Source of the DNA: Pseudomonadales bacterium
Lineage (GTDB): Bacteria; Pseudomonadota; Gammaproteobacteria; Pseudomonadales; Pseudohongiellaceae
Reading direction: 5' to 3'
Assembly (NCBI GenBank): GCA_024234325.1
Contig: JACKOJ010000001.1
Coordinates: forward strand, 1 to 64,000
Length of the DNA stretch: 64,000 nucleotides
The translations under genes were made by a program, and so were the position numbers. The notes below the pieces were generated by a model. That model saw nothing but the letters and a program-made list of their open reading frames with translations, was not told the origin of the DNA and searched no databases. Positions 44,127 to 53,023 of the stretch are shown in pieces (the first letter of the stretch is position 1; each line of letters begins with the position of its first letter).

Positions 44127-44873
44127 TCAGGGTTTGCGCAGCTTCACAATGAACTGATCGGTCACGCCGCGAATGCTGCCGTCGAACACTGTCTTGCTGC
44201 GATCGTCTGCAGGGTTGGCCAGCAGGTCACTGGTGCCGTCCACAATGAAACCGGCAGCGCGCGCACCCGCCAGCACCTTGTCGAGCTCTGCGCGATGCAT
44301 GCCGCCGTTGTCGTTGCCGGCATTGCCCGCGTGATCGATCACGCCAAGCACACCGCCGGGTTTCAGCACCCGCTTCATTTCCGCCAGAAACTTGCTTTCA
44401 GCCTGCGGGTCTGATGAGCGGTATACCTCGTGATACTCCAGGGCAATCACAGCGCCATCGAGGGAGTTGTCCGGCAGTCCCAGATCGTTGATATCGCGAT
44501 TCAGGCGCTCCACATTGGTCAGGCGACCTCCGGCCAGGCGCTCATTGATCGCCTGCGCGGTGCGCTCGCCACGTTCACCCTGCAGGGCAGACGGCGCGTT
44601 CTGCATATAGACCTTGCCACGCGGCCCCACGGCGTTGGACAGCACCTCGGTGTAATAACCACCCGAGGCAACCAGATCAACCACGGTCATGCCCGGGCCG
44701 ATGCCGAAGAAGTCCAGCGTTTCGGCAGGCTTGCGGCGGGCGTCCGCCTCTCGATCGGCCGCCGGGCGGGACGGATTTGCCAGCGCCGCATTCAGGGCGG
44801 TGGCGTTCTGGGCATACGATGGAATAGCGGTCAGTGCGGCCACGAAGGCCAGAGCAAGCGGAAATACTTTCAT
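44127..44873 (-). CDS. exported SAM-dependent methyltransferase-like protein, copy 1
   Basis: A 248-aa product with a signal peptide (cleavage near SYA-QN) ahead of a methyltransferase fold: ADREADARRKPAETLDFFGIGPGMTVVDLVASGGYYTEVLS (motif I), LDGAVIALEYHEVY (motif IV), VLKPGGVLGVIDHAGN. A second gene at 49652-50395 encodes a clear homologue. Exported SAM enzymes are puzzling because S-adenosylmethionine is cytosolic; the protein may be cytosolic with a misread N-terminus or have lost catalysis. The start at 44873 is chosen for the signal peptide; GGCGTCCTCC lies near it on the opposite strand (GGAGG). Confidence 0.8.
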   Translation of the reverse strand: MKVFPLALAFVAALTAIPSYAQNATALNAALANPSRPAADREADARRKPAETLDFFGIGPGMTVVDLVASGGYYTEVLSNAVGPRGKVYMQNAPSALQGERGERTAQAINERLAGGRLTNVERLNRDINDLGLPDNSLDGAVIALEYHEVYRSSDPQAESKFLAEMKRVLKPGGVLGVIDHAGNAGNDNGGMHRAELDKVLAGARAAGFIVDGTSDLLANPADDRSKTVFDGSIRGVTDQFIVKLRKP

Positions 44874-45053
44874 GGAGGCGTCCTCTGAATGCCAGTGTGT
44901 TTTTGTTGTTGTCCTGAAGTTCTTGAACCTGTACAGAAATAGCACATTCACGCGCCCTTTCAAATTGGCATCTGTGTCTATCCGTGACAGAAAGGGCCGG
45001 GTAAGATTACAGGCCTGTTTCCGTCCACCGATCTACCCCAGGACACGCACGCC

Positions 45054-45569
45054 ATGATTCGAGCCGCCAATGGCACCGATGCCCCGGCACTTTGTACCGT
45101 TTACAATCACTACATCGAAAACACGGTGATCTCCTTCGAGGAGATTGCCCTGAGCACGGATGCCATGGCGGCACGGGTGGCGCAGGTGCAGAGCGTCGGC
45201 CTGCCCTGGCTGGTGGCGGAGGATGCCAATGGCAAGCTGCTCGGCTATGCCTATGCCAGCACCTGGAAGGCCCGCGCGGCCTATCGTCACAGTGTGGAGG
45301 TGACGGTTTACCTCGCCCCGCAGGCCACTGCTCGCGGCATTGGCACAGCCCTTTACCAGGCATTGTTTGCCACGCTGCTGAAACGCGGTGTGCACGCGGC
45401 TGTTGCCTGTATTGCGCTGCCGAACGAGCACAGCGTTGCCCTGCACGAAAAATTCGGCATGCAGAAGGTGGCACATTTCACCGAAGTGGGATACAAATTC
45501 GGACGCTGGCTGGACGTAGGGTACTGGCAAGTCACCCTGCCCGCGCCGGAACCGATTACAGATCAATAA
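45054..45569 (+). CDS. GNAT N-acetyltransferase (phosphinothricin/methionine-analogue type)
   Basis: A 171-aa enzyme of the Pat/MnaT (YncA) group: MIRAANGTDAPALCTVYNHYIENTVISFEE is the typical N-terminus, WLVAEDANGKLLGYAYASTWKARAAYRHSVE the core, and YLAPQATARGIGTALYQALF the acetyl-CoA loop (ARGIG). Members acetylate the amino group of phosphinothricin, methionine sulfoximine or methionine sulfone. A promoter-containing gap of 180 bases separates it from the divergent methyltransferase. The GFA gene follows after 22 bases. Confidence 0.92.
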   Translation: MIRAANGTDAPALCTVYNHYIENTVISFEEIALSTDAMAARVAQVQSVGLPWLVAEDANGKLLGYAYASTWKARAAYRHSVEVTVYLAPQATARGIGTALYQALFATLLKRGVHAAVACIALPNEHSVALHEKFGMQKVAHFTEVGYKFGRWLDVGYWQVTLPAPEPITDQ

Positions 45570-45591
45570 CAAGCAAGGGGGAAACACCCGC

Positions 45592-46071
45592 ATGAGCGCC
45601 GAGACCACGCGCCCGGAAGGGGCCTGCACCTGTGGCGAGGTTCGTTACCGCCTTAACAACACCCCCCTGTTCGTGCACGGCTGTCACTGCACCTGGTGCC
45701 AGCGTGAAACCGGCAGCGCCTTCGCCATCAACGCCCTGATCGAAACCGACGAAGTGGAACTGCTCAGTGGCACGCCCGAAGCCGTGCTGACGCCCAGCAA
45801 CAGCGGCAAGGGGCAGACGATCATACGCTGCCCGCGGTGCCACATCGCGCTGTGGAGCCACTACGCCGGCGCCGGCCCCAAACTCGCCTTCATCCGGGTC
45901 GGCACCTTGATGGATGCTGCGCGCTTCCCGCCGGACATTCACATCTTTACTGAGTCAAAACTGCCCTGGCTGCCTTTGCCGGAGGGTGTGCCTGCCGTTG
46001 CGCAGTATTACCGCTCCTCCGAGATGTGGCCGCCCGAAAGCCTGGCGCGACGGGCACGCATTCTGCCCTGA
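45592..46071 (+). CDS. GFA family (glutathione-dependent formaldehyde-activating-like) zinc protein
   Basis: A 159-aa protein with the Gfa zinc-binding pattern: GACTCGEVRY, HGCHCTWCQRETGSAF and IIRCPRCHIALWSHY. These Cys residues bind two zinc ions in homologues. The original enzymatic assignment for the family (S-hydroxymethyl-glutathione formation) is doubtful and does not apply generally. It follows the acetyltransferase by 22 bases, so one transcript is likely. Confidence 0.88.
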   Translation: MSAETTRPEGACTCGEVRYRLNNTPLFVHGCHCTWCQRETGSAFAINALIETDEVELLSGTPEAVLTPSNSGKGQTIIRCPRCHIALWSHYAGAGPKLAFIRVGTLMDAARFPPDIHIFTESKLPWLPLPEGVPAVAQYYRSSEMWPPESLARRARILP

Positions 46072-46116
46072 ACCGGCAGGCAAAATTCACAACAAGAAGT
46101 ATGCAAGAGGTCCCTT

Positions 46117-48129
46117 ATGAACACGCTGCCCCGAAAGATGATAAGCATTGCGCTGCTGTTCTGCGCCCTTCCCGCCTGGGCGGACGTCGCCCGCATCGAG
46201 ATTCAGCAGCGGGAAACCCTCAGCGCACAGGGCACGGACGTGCGCTACGAAGCCATTCAGGGCCTGCTGCACATGACACTCGACCCCACGGCAGCCAGCA
46301 ATCAGCGCATTGCCGACATCGGACTGGCGCCCCGCAACACTGCGGGCCTGGTGGAATACACCACCGATTTCAAACTGCTTGTTCCGAAAGGCGAGCATCG
46401 CAGCGACACGCTGCTCTACTACGTCAACAACCGCGGCGGCAGCACCCTGCCCCCGGAAGAATCGCTGCAACACCCGCTGGCGACCCGCGGCTATACCTTC
46501 CTCGCCACCGGTTGGATCAATGAGCTGATGCCCGGGGACGAACGCATGCGCCTGCACGCCCCCATAGTCACCGAGAACGGTGCCCCGGTGACGGGTACGC
46601 TGCGCTACGAGGTCATTACGGGCAGCCTTGAAAACGATGTCAACATCGCCGGCGCCAACCACCTCGCCTACGCACCAACCGCACGCGGCCTGAAAGAAGC
46701 CACGCTGACACAACGCGTCAATCAGCAGGACCCGCGCCAGCCGGTGGCCCGCGACAATTTTGAACTCCACGTGCAGCCCGTGGCCGACTCCAACCAGGTA
46801 GAAGTCTCCCTCAGCGTCACCGGCGGCCTGCAACCCGGCGTGATCTACGAGCTGATCTACGAGGCGCAGGATCCCGTGCTCTCGGGCGCGGGGCTTGCAG
46901 GCATTCGCGACATGGTGTCGCTGCTTCGCCACGGCAGCAGCGACAGTGCCCTGACCGCCGCCCTGAGCACACTCGATGTTCCAGCGATCGCGCACACCGT
47001 GACCTGGGGCAACTCCCAGAGTGGCCGCCTGCTGCGCCAGTATCTCTACCAGGGTTTCAATGAAGACCTGCAGGGGCAGCGTGTGTTCGACGGCATCGTG
47101 CCAGTCATTGCGGGCGGCGGTTTCGGCATGTTCAACGTCCGCTTCGCCATGCCGACTCGCACCAACGGGCAGCACGAAAACCTGCTCTATCCCAATGACT
47201 ATTTCCCCTTTACCTACGGTGACAGTGTTGACCCCTTCAGCGGACGCCGCGACGGCATTCTGCGGCAGTCCCGCGACAGCGGCACTGAACCCAGGGTCAT
47301 GCACATTCAGACCTCCAACGAATACTGGGTGCGCGGCGGTTCTCTCGCCCACACCAATCCCGAAGGCACGGCAGACGCCGCCATTCCCGACAACGTGCGC
47401 TTCTACACTATCGGGGGCTCCCAGCACGGTTCCGGCAGTGGTGTCGCCACAACGCGAGCAAGTTCCGGGCAATTGCCACCCAACCCCAACCGCTGGTCGC
47501 CCATCGCCAACTCGCTGCTGGTCGCCATGGTGGAATGGGTGAGTCATGACACCCTGCCGCCCCCCAGCCGATACCCGAGAATTGACCAGGGCACGCTGGT
47601 GCCCTCGCATCTTGCTGACGGACAGATCAATCCTGCCGCCTGGCACCCTCTGGCAGGCTACAGCCATCCCAAGGCCATGTACCGGATTGCCTACGCCGAT
47701 TACGGCCCGCGTTTTCTTGAACAGGGGATTGTGGATAAGGACCCGCTGAACAGCTCGCAGTTGTACGGTGGCCTGGTGCCGGCAGTGAACGCGGACAACA
47801 ACGACGGAGGGGGCGATACCGTGCTGCCCCCGCTCACTTCCGTGCCACTTGGCACCTTCGTGCCATGGAATCTGCGCAATCCCGCCACGGGTGCCGATAC
47901 CGAATTGGCACGACTGTCCGGCGGCTACATCCCTTTCGCGAGGGATGAGGCCCATCGCACCGCACAGGACCCACGCCCGCCCCTGCTGACGCGCTACCGC
48001 AATCGCGAGGATTATCTGCAACGCTATGAACAGGCGCTGGATGCGCTGATCGCCGCGGGTTATCTGCTACCGGACTTCCGGGAAGAAATGCTCGCGCTGG
48101 CGGGGAAGAATGCCTCGGTATTTGACTGA
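46117..48129 (+). CDS. exported alpha/beta hydrolase-domain protein
   Basis: A 670-aa exported protein (signal peptide, cleavage after AWA). The nucleophile elbow is VTWGNSQSGRLLRQYLYQGF (G-x-S-x-S-G, Ser about residue 305), in the style of the large alpha/beta hydrolase-domain family of periplasmic proteins. Strand-rich N-terminal 190 residues precede it. The acid and His are not certain; candidates are the D of HIQTSNEYW-adjacent DSG and the H of GGSQHGSGSG (about 440). The substrate is unknown, probably an ester taken up with other periplasmic hydrolases. Confidence 0.8.
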   Translation: MNTLPRKMISIALLFCALPAWADVARIEIQQRETLSAQGTDVRYEAIQGLLHMTLDPTAASNQRIADIGLAPRNTAGLVEYTTDFKLLVPKGEHRSDTLLYYVNNRGGSTLPPEESLQHPLATRGYTFLATGWINELMPGDERMRLHAPIVTENGAPVTGTLRYEVITGSLENDVNIAGANHLAYAPTARGLKEATLTQRVNQQDPRQPVARDNFELHVQPVADSNQVEVSLSVTGGLQPGVIYELIYEAQDPVLSGAGLAGIRDMVSLLRHGSSDSALTAALSTLDVPAIAHTVTWGNSQSGRLLRQYLYQGFNEDLQGQRVFDGIVPVIAGGGFGMFNVRFAMPTRTNGQHENLLYPNDYFPFTYGDSVDPFSGRRDGILRQSRDSGTEPRVMHIQTSNEYWVRGGSLAHTNPEGTADAAIPDNVRFYTIGGSQHGSGSGVATTRASSGQLPPNPNRWSPIANSLLVAMVEWVSHDTLPPPSRYPRIDQGTLVPSHLADGQINPAAWHPLAGYSHPKAMYRIAYADYGPRFLEQGIVDKDPLNSSQLYGGLVPAVNADNNDGGGDTVLPPLTSVPLGTFVPWNLRNPATGADTELARLSGGYIPFARDEAHRTAQDPRPPLLTRYRNREDYLQRYEQALDALIAAGYLLPDFREEMLALAGKNASVFD

Positions 48130-48144
48130 GGCAGGAGGACGGAT

Positions 48145-48363
48145 TCAATCGCGTGTCAGCAAGGGATACAGCAGGGGCTCCATGCCATTCAGCTTGACCT
48201 CGTAGATCAGCGCCAGTTGCTCCCCCAGTTTGCCCGGCGGAAAGCCCTGTTTGTGGAACCACACCAGATAGGGCTCCGGCAGTTCCAGCAGCTTGCGACC
48301 CTGGTATTTGCCGAAGGGCATGGTCTGGTTGATGGCTTCCAGCAGCATCTGTTCATTCATCAT
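48145..48363 (-). CDS. DUF3820 family protein
   Basis: A 72-aa protein: MPFGKYQGRKLLELPEPYLVWFHKQGFPPGKLGEQLALIYEVKLNG is the DUF3820 block, found alone or in exonuclease-related proteins. It is small, basic and cytoplasmic; function unresolved. The gene is divergent from the DUF5367-like membrane gene and convergent with the large hydrolase gene, with only 15 bases to the latter. Confidence 0.85.
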   Translation of the reverse strand: MMNEQMLLEAINQTMPFGKYQGRKLLELPEPYLVWFHKQGFPPGKLGEQLALIYEVKLNGMEPLLYPLLTRD

Positions 48364-48426
48364 CGTCCGGTCCCACCGCGTTTTGTCCTATACTGCGAAC
48401 ACCGCGCACCTTACAGGGAAACGACC

Positions 48427-48837
48427 ATGCTTGCACGCCGACAGATCCTGATCGTCCTGTCGCTGGGAATGACGCTGTGGCTTGTCTTTACGCTCGCCAT
48501 CCGCTGGACTCCCTTCCTGTTCGACCAGGGGCTGCTCAATGCCCTGCTCTATCTGGTGTCCCTGCCGGCGGCGTGGCTGCTGGTGAGTTTAATCGGCCGG
48601 GTGGCAGGCCTGGCGGAAACCGAACTGCTCAGTGGCATCGCTTTGGCGATCTGCGCCGCATCCCTGTGCGACGGCATCGGCGTGGCCTGGTTCAGCACAC
48701 TCTACGGCAGCGACCCCGATCATCATCGACTGGGCGCCGCCTACATCCTGTGGGGCGCTGGCGTCTTCCTTCTGATCGCCCTGATTCGCAGCCAGCGCGC
48801 CATGCGCCATACAGGCGACTCGCCCCCACTCAGTTAG
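48427..48837 (+). CDS. small four-helix membrane protein (DUF5367-like)
   Basis: A 136-aa integral membrane protein with four hydrophobic segments (ILIVLSLGMTLWLVFTLAI, LLYLVSLPAAWLLVSLIG, GIALAICAASLCDGIGVAWF, AAYILWGAGVFLLIALI). The pattern, with FLFDQG and CDGIGVAWF, matches the DUF5367 family of unknown function. ATG at 48427 follows an AGGGAA site. The 3' end overlaps the convergent racemase gene by four bases. Confidence 0.7.
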   Translation: MLARRQILIVLSLGMTLWLVFTLAIRWTPFLFDQGLLNALLYLVSLPAAWLLVSLIGRVAGLAETELLSGIALAICAASLCDGIGVAWFSTLYGSDPDHHRLGAAYILWGAGVFLLIALIRSQRAMRHTGDSPPLS

Positions 48838-49526
48838 CCTGCCAGCGCCCACTCCACAGCACTCCGGGCATGGATCGCAGTGGTGTCGAACAGGGGAACT
48901 TCGGTGTCCGCCTGCTGGATCAGCAAGGCTATCTCGGTGCAACCCAGGATGACGCCCTGTGCTCCCTTCCTTGCCAGTGCCTGCACGATGTCCAGATACG
49001 CGGATTTCGATGCCTGTTCGATGCGCCCCAGGCACAGCTCCTCGTAAATGACCCGGTGCACCAGATCTCGCTCCGCCTGCTCGGGTATCAACACCTCGAT
49101 ACCCCGGGCCTCCAGGCGTTCACGGTAGAAGGCTTCCTCCATGGTGAAGCGGGTCCCCAGCAGACCAACGCGAGCGATGCCGTGGGCTTCGAGCACGTCG
49201 GCTGTGGCATCAGCGATATGCAGCAGCGGAATGCCGATCTGCGCCTGCACCTGCTGCGCCACCTTGTGCATGGTGTTGGTACAGATCAGCAGGAAATCAG
49301 CTCCCGCAGACTCCACTGCAACGGCTGCATCGCCCAGAATCACCGCCGTCTCGTCCCATCTCCCCGCATGCTGCAGCGCCTCGATCTCGGCGAAGTCCAC
49401 GCTGACCATCACGATTTTTGCCGAGTGCAGGCCACCCAATGCGGCCTTCACGCCCTCGTTGAGCGCCCGGTAATAACTCTGGGTGGACTCCCAGCTCATG
49501 CCGCCAAGCAGACCGATGGTTTTCAT
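48834..49526 (-). CDS. aspartate/glutamate racemase family protein
   Basis: A 230-aa PLP-independent racemase. MKTIGLLGGMSWESTQSYYR is the diagnostic N-terminus, and the catalytic Cys pair lies in LLICTNTMHKVA (about residue 83) and GVILGCTEIALLI (about 193). Both Cys are present, so activity on aspartate or a related amino acid is expected. The first Cys sits in the CTNTMH form of the YgeA/RacX-like broad-specificity group. Start at 49526 fits the family N-terminus; upstream frame residues are dispensable. Confidence 0.9.
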   Translation of the reverse strand: MKTIGLLGGMSWESTQSYYRALNEGVKAALGGLHSAKIVMVSVDFAEIEALQHAGRWDETAVILGDAAVAVESAGADFLLICTNTMHKVAQQVQAQIGIPLLHIADATADVLEAHGIARVGLLGTRFTMEEAFYRERLEARGIEVLIPEQAERDLVHRVIYEELCLGRIEQASKSAYLDIVQALARKGAQGVILGCTEIALLIQQADTEVPLFDTTAIHARSAVEWALAG

Positions 49527-49651
49527 AAGCGATGTTCCGATTGTGCCTTCCAATATTGAGACTGGCATTCTACAAGATTGCACTGACACTGCAGCAAGCA
49601 CCTGCTATTGTTCTCGCCATGTCCGTTCACCATTTGCCGGAGGAAACCTGT

Positions 49652-50395
49652 ATGCGATCCCTTCAGATACCCCTGCTGCTCGCCCTGACACTGCTCTTCA
49701 CCGGAGCACCGGCACTGGCAGACGTCTACGACGACGCGGTGACGAATCCCTATCGCCCCGCCGCCGACCGCGAACGCGACGCCGACACGAAGCCTGCGGA
49801 GCTGATGCGTTTCGCAGGCGTGAAAGCGGGAGACACCGTGCTCGATATGTTCGCGGGCGGTGGCTACTATTCCGAGCTGCTGGGCTATGTAGTGGGCAGC
49901 CAGGGGACCGTGCTGATGCACAACAACCTGGCCTACCAGGGTTTCGCCGGTGAGGCCATCGAGAAACGCCTGGCCGACGGCCGACTGAGCAATGTCGTGG
50001 GGCTGTTTGCAGAACTGGAAGACATGGGCGTTGCGGCCGGTTCCGTGGACGTCATCTGGATCAGCATGGCCTACCACGATGTGTATTACGTGGCAGACGA
50101 ATGGACAGTGACGCCGGATACCTTCTTCCCGGCCCTGCAATCGCTGCTGAAACCCGATGGCAAGATCATCGTCATCGATCACATGGGCACGGTGGGCACC
50201 GGCTCCAGCCTTGGCAACACGCTGCACCGCATCGACCCGGAATACACCCAGGCCGATTTTGCGGCCCACGGTTTCCGGCTGGCGGAACAGAGCGATGTGT
50301 TGCTGAACCCGGAAGACGATCTGAAGAAAAGCGTGTTTGACCCCGCCATTCAGGGCAAGACCTCAAAGTTCATCTACAAGTTCGTGCGCCAATGA
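49652..50395 (+). CDS. exported SAM-dependent methyltransferase-like protein, copy 2
   Basis: A 247-aa product with a signal peptide (cleavage after ALA), then AVTNPYRPAADRERDADTKPAELMRFAGVKAGDTVLDMFAGGGYYSELL. It shares NPxRPAADREAD, the KPAE...F.G...GxTVxDxxAxGGYY block and a near-identical C-terminal plan with the product at 44127-44873. GGAGGAAA lies eight bases before the ATG. Two homologous exported copies 5 kb apart, in opposite orientation, suggest a duplicated periplasmic function. No substrate is suggested by neighbours. Confidence 0.8.
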   Translation: MRSLQIPLLLALTLLFTGAPALADVYDDAVTNPYRPAADRERDADTKPAELMRFAGVKAGDTVLDMFAGGGYYSELLGYVVGSQGTVLMHNNLAYQGFAGEAIEKRLADGRLSNVVGLFAELEDMGVAAGSVDVIWISMAYHDVYYVADEWTVTPDTFFPALQSLLKPDGKIIVIDHMGTVGTGSSLGNTLHRIDPEYTQADFAAHGFRLAEQSDVLLNPEDDLKKSVFDPAIQGKTSKFIYKFVRQ

Positions 50396-50417
50396 CCCGG
50401 CACGGAGCCATCCGCGC

Positions 50418-50672
50418 TCAGCGTGATGACTCCGTGGCCTTTTCCAGCGCCAGAATCGCCTCGGAAATATCTTCCATGCGGCTGTTCAGAATCGTCTGGG
50501 CATCATAAAGTCCGCGATTGTAGAAATAGGGGCCGATCTGGTTCGCGAAGAAATCCAGCAGAAACTCCGCATCGAACTGCCCGATTTCCTGTTCCAGTTC
50601 CTCATCAAAATAGGCCTGAATGCGGCTGACGATGGCGCGTTTTTCCTGCTCGGAGAATTCGATGACCGCCAT
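50418..50672 (-). CDS. DUF2164 family protein
   Basis: An 84-aa protein: IEFSEQEKRAIVSRIQAYFDEELEQEIGQFDAEFLLDFFANQIGPYFYNRGLYDAQ is the complete DUF2164 domain, a small helical protein seen across proteobacteria with no known role. It starts three bases after the amidohydrolase gene and is probably co-transcribed. A 7-bp stem with GCCTTTT after it (50401-50436) covers its end and that of the convergent methyltransferase-like gene. Confidence 0.9.
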   Translation of the reverse strand: MAVIEFSEQEKRAIVSRIQAYFDEELEQEIGQFDAEFLLDFFANQIGPYFYNRGLYDAQTILNSRMEDISEAILALEKATESSR

Positions 50673-50675
50673 GGC

Positions 50676-52205
50676 TCAGCGCACCTGCATGCGGGGCAGC
50701 GGCAGCGGGCCGTCCTGCAGCATGCGTCCCCACACGCGCTCGGAAATCCGGAACACTTCTTCCATGATCGCCGCCTCATCCACGGTGAGAATCTTGTGAT
50801 CGCGCATGATGAATTCGCCATCCACCATCACGCTCTCGATATCCGACGGCTGCCCGTTGTGAATCCACACGGACAGGAAGCGACCCGAAGGCGTCAGGTG
50901 CGGTTTCATGCGGTCGAGCACCAGCAGGTCCGCCTTCTTGCCCACTTCGAGCGACCCGATGGCGCTGGCCTGGTTCACGGCCTGGGAGCCGCCACCACAG
51001 GCATCCGCCAGCATGTCTTCGGGTTGCGGGAGAGTGCCGGGAATCTCGTCGTTGCGCTGGATACGTTCCAGCGAAATGGCCGTTTTCATGACATGCAGCA
51101 TGTCGTTGTTATTGTTGTCGGTACCGTTGGCAATGGTGCAGCCCGCCGCACGCAGCGCCGTGATGGGAGGATTGACCCCTCTGTTGGCCGCCATCGCTGC
51201 CTGATGGCTGATGATGGTGCGCGTTCGCCCCAGTGCCTCGATCTCGGTGGCGTCGCAGTAGCGCGCGTGTGCTGCAAACAGGCGCGGCCCCAGGAAACCA
51301 TGCTGCTCCAGAAAGAGGGCGGGCCGTACACCGTGATAACGCAGCATGAAGTCCACTTCCGCCTGCGACTGGGTCATGTGAATGGTATAGCCGAGATCGT
51401 ATTTTTCCGCGAACTCCCGGACATCATGCAGCAGCTGTGGCGAAGAGAGTTCCGCCAGCGCAGCCGCGGGAAACACGCTGATCTTGCCGTTCTGCTTGCC
51501 GTGCCAGGCGCTGTGCAGATCGGCAATGCGCTGCATGCCCTCCACCCGCAATTGATCGGAGAACTGCGGCGGCACACTGTTGGCCAGACGTGGTGGAGAC
51601 ATGGGGCCGTCCACGGTCGTGATGTCGCGCACCGACTCGGCGAATACCCAACGCAGTCCCGTCTCCGACAATGCGGAGGCGTCACGAGCGATGCCACTGA
51701 CATTTTCCACCAGCGTGGTCGTGCCACTGCGAATCGCCTCCAGGGCCGCCACCACGGACATCAGGGTAGCCTCCTCGTCGGAGATCAGCCGCCCCGGGCT
51801 GAGGGGCAATTGCAGGGAATTGGGGAAGCCGAAGTCTTCATTGAAACCCCGTTCCAGCGAGGCGGACAGATGGGCGTGGCAATTGATCAGCCCCGGCAAC
51901 AAGGCCTTGCGACTGCCATCGTAGATCTGCGCATTGGGGAATTGCGCCAGTACCTCATTGGTGTCACCAATGGCGGCAATGACCCCGTTCTGCACCGCCA
52001 GCGCCACATCCAGCAACGTGCGACGTTCGGCGTCGTTGGTGACCACCGTGGTGTGGGTAAACACCACCGCGTCGGCTCCGCCGTTGCTGCGGGTCTGTGC
52101 ATTGAGTGATGCGGGTGCCAGGACACCCGCCCCCAGTGCCAGGCTCGCTCCCTTGAGCAGTTGACGGCGACTCAGCAACCATTTTTCATTCGTGTTGTCG
52201 TGCAT
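50676..52205 (-). CDS. Tat-exported amidohydrolase
   Basis: A 509-aa protein with a Tat-like signal (SRRQLLKGASLALGAGVLAP). The amidohydrolase fold (TrzA/ATZ-like): INCHAHLSASLERGF gives the first metal-binding HxH, TIHMTQSQAEVDF and AAHARYCDATEIE provide further His, and NGTDNNNNDMLHVMKTA the last Asp. Such enzymes hydrolyse N-heterocyclic amines or chlorinated rings. Export with a Tat signal is consistent with a folded metal enzyme. Starts 267 bases before the rnk gene end on the same strand. Confidence 0.88.
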   Translation of the reverse strand: MHDNTNEKWLLSRRQLLKGASLALGAGVLAPASLNAQTRSNGGADAVVFTHTTVVTNDAERRTLLDVALAVQNGVIAAIGDTNEVLAQFPNAQIYDGSRKALLPGLINCHAHLSASLERGFNEDFGFPNSLQLPLSPGRLISDEEATLMSVVAALEAIRSGTTTLVENVSGIARDASALSETGLRWVFAESVRDITTVDGPMSPPRLANSVPPQFSDQLRVEGMQRIADLHSAWHGKQNGKISVFPAAALAELSSPQLLHDVREFAEKYDLGYTIHMTQSQAEVDFMLRYHGVRPALFLEQHGFLGPRLFAAHARYCDATEIEALGRTRTIISHQAAMAANRGVNPPITALRAAGCTIANGTDNNNNDMLHVMKTAISLERIQRNDEIPGTLPQPEDMLADACGGGSQAVNQASAIGSLEVGKKADLLVLDRMKPHLTPSGRFLSVWIHNGQPSDIESVMVDGEFIMRDHKILTVDEAAIMEEVFRISERVWGRMLQDGPLPLPRMQVR

Positions 52206-52442
52206 GATGGACCTCCGGCGCAGAATTCAGAAAAGAAAAGCCTGGGCAAACCCCGACCCGTTATAATTAGGTCGTTCATTCAAAAAGCAGCATCCGTGCC
52301 AGCCCGCGCGCTGCCATCCATGCTCTCAAAACCCTGTCTTATCAGAACCTTGCAAGAGGGCGACGCCCGGCATGCCACGCGGCCGCGCCCCCTCTTCTGT
52401 CATGCCGCCTACGCGTGCGCCAAAAGAGCACACGCGCGGGGG

Positions 52443-52466
52443 CGGGAAGCGCCATTGCGCTTCCCG
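52443..52466 (-). terminator. hairpin after rnk
   Basis: CGGGAAGCGC, loop CATT on the plus strand, GCGCTTCCCG: perfect 10-bp stem, starting seven bases after the rnk stop on the minus strand. No T-tract directly follows; the sequence beyond is GC-rich. The remaining bases to 52205 hold no gene. Confidence 0.5.
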
Positions 52467-52472
52467 GTGTCG

Positions 52473-52886
52473 TTAACGGTGATAGTCACCGGCACGCTCG
52501 GGCTGGTACATCACCTCATCGATGCGCACCTTGAGCATGCCCATGCCGGGGCGCGGCCATTCGATGGCATCGCCCTCGGAGAGCCCCAGCAGGGCACTGC
52601 CCACCGGCGCAAGGATGGAAATACGGTCGGCACTGCCGTCCGCGTCCCGGGGATATACCAGTGTCATGCAGAACTGTTCTGCCGAGTTTTCCACCTGGAA
52701 CCGCACCGTCGAGTTCATGGTCACGACGGTGGGTGGCACGGCCCGTGGTTCAACAATCTCCGCCCTCGCAAGCTCCTCCTCAAGCTGTTCGCCTGCGGGG
52801 CTCGAGTGCAGCGGCAGAGTGTCCAGCAAACGTTCCAGCCGCTCTGCATCCAGTGTTGAAATGACTACCTTGGGTCTCGTGTTCAT
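52473..52886 (-). CDS. rnk: nucleoside diphosphate kinase regulator Rnk-like (GreA/GreB family)
   Basis: A 137-aa protein: an N-terminal helical part (VVISTLDAERLERLLDTLPL) and a C-terminal FKBP-like GreA/GreB domain with VTMNSTVRFQVENSAEQFCMTLVYPRDAD and ISILAPVGSALLGLSEGDAIEWPRP. The size and missing long coiled coil set it apart from GreA/GreB and match Rnk, which binds RNA polymerase. Start at 52886. Separated from sugE by a terminator, so independently transcribed. Confidence 0.88.
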   Translation of the reverse strand: MNTRPKVVISTLDAERLERLLDTLPLHSSPAGEQLEEELARAEIVEPRAVPPTVVTMNSTVRFQVENSAEQFCMTLVYPRDADGSADRISILAPVGSALLGLSEGDAIEWPRPGMGMLKVRIDEVMYQPERAGDYHR

Positions 52887-52908
52887 GCCAAATCTCGGAA
52901 TCCTAGTG

Positions 52909-52935
52909 AAAAAAAAGAACGCTGATGCTCAGCGT
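52909..52935 (-). terminator. intrinsic terminator of sugE
   Basis: Minus strand: ACGCTGA, loop GCA, TCAGCGT, then TCTTTTTTTT. A 7-bp stem and a long T-tract, located 89 bases after the sugE stop and before rnk. Canonical intrinsic terminator. Confidence 0.85.
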
Positions 52936-53023
52936 GTGAGAACGAACGAAGACTTCGCTCGTCAGAGTCGGATGACTCTGGGGCCGATGGTCGCATTGCC
53001 GTTCATGGCAGTCAACTCGCCCC

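Noticed and set aside
44127..44873. Merging the two methyltransferase-like genes into one ordinary cytosolic ubiquinone-type enzyme call
   Set aside because: Both carry convincing signal peptides and share private motifs; a UbiE-like call is unsupported.
46087..48021. 644-codon antisense open frame opposite the large exported hydrolase
   Set aside because: No motif, shadow composition, and the plus strand carries signal peptide and nucleophile elbow.
50401..50436. Intrinsic terminator CACGGAG...CTCCGTG with GCCTTTT after it
   Set aside because: The stem is only seven pairs with a 22-base loop and lies partly inside the DUF2164 coding end; too weak to list separately.
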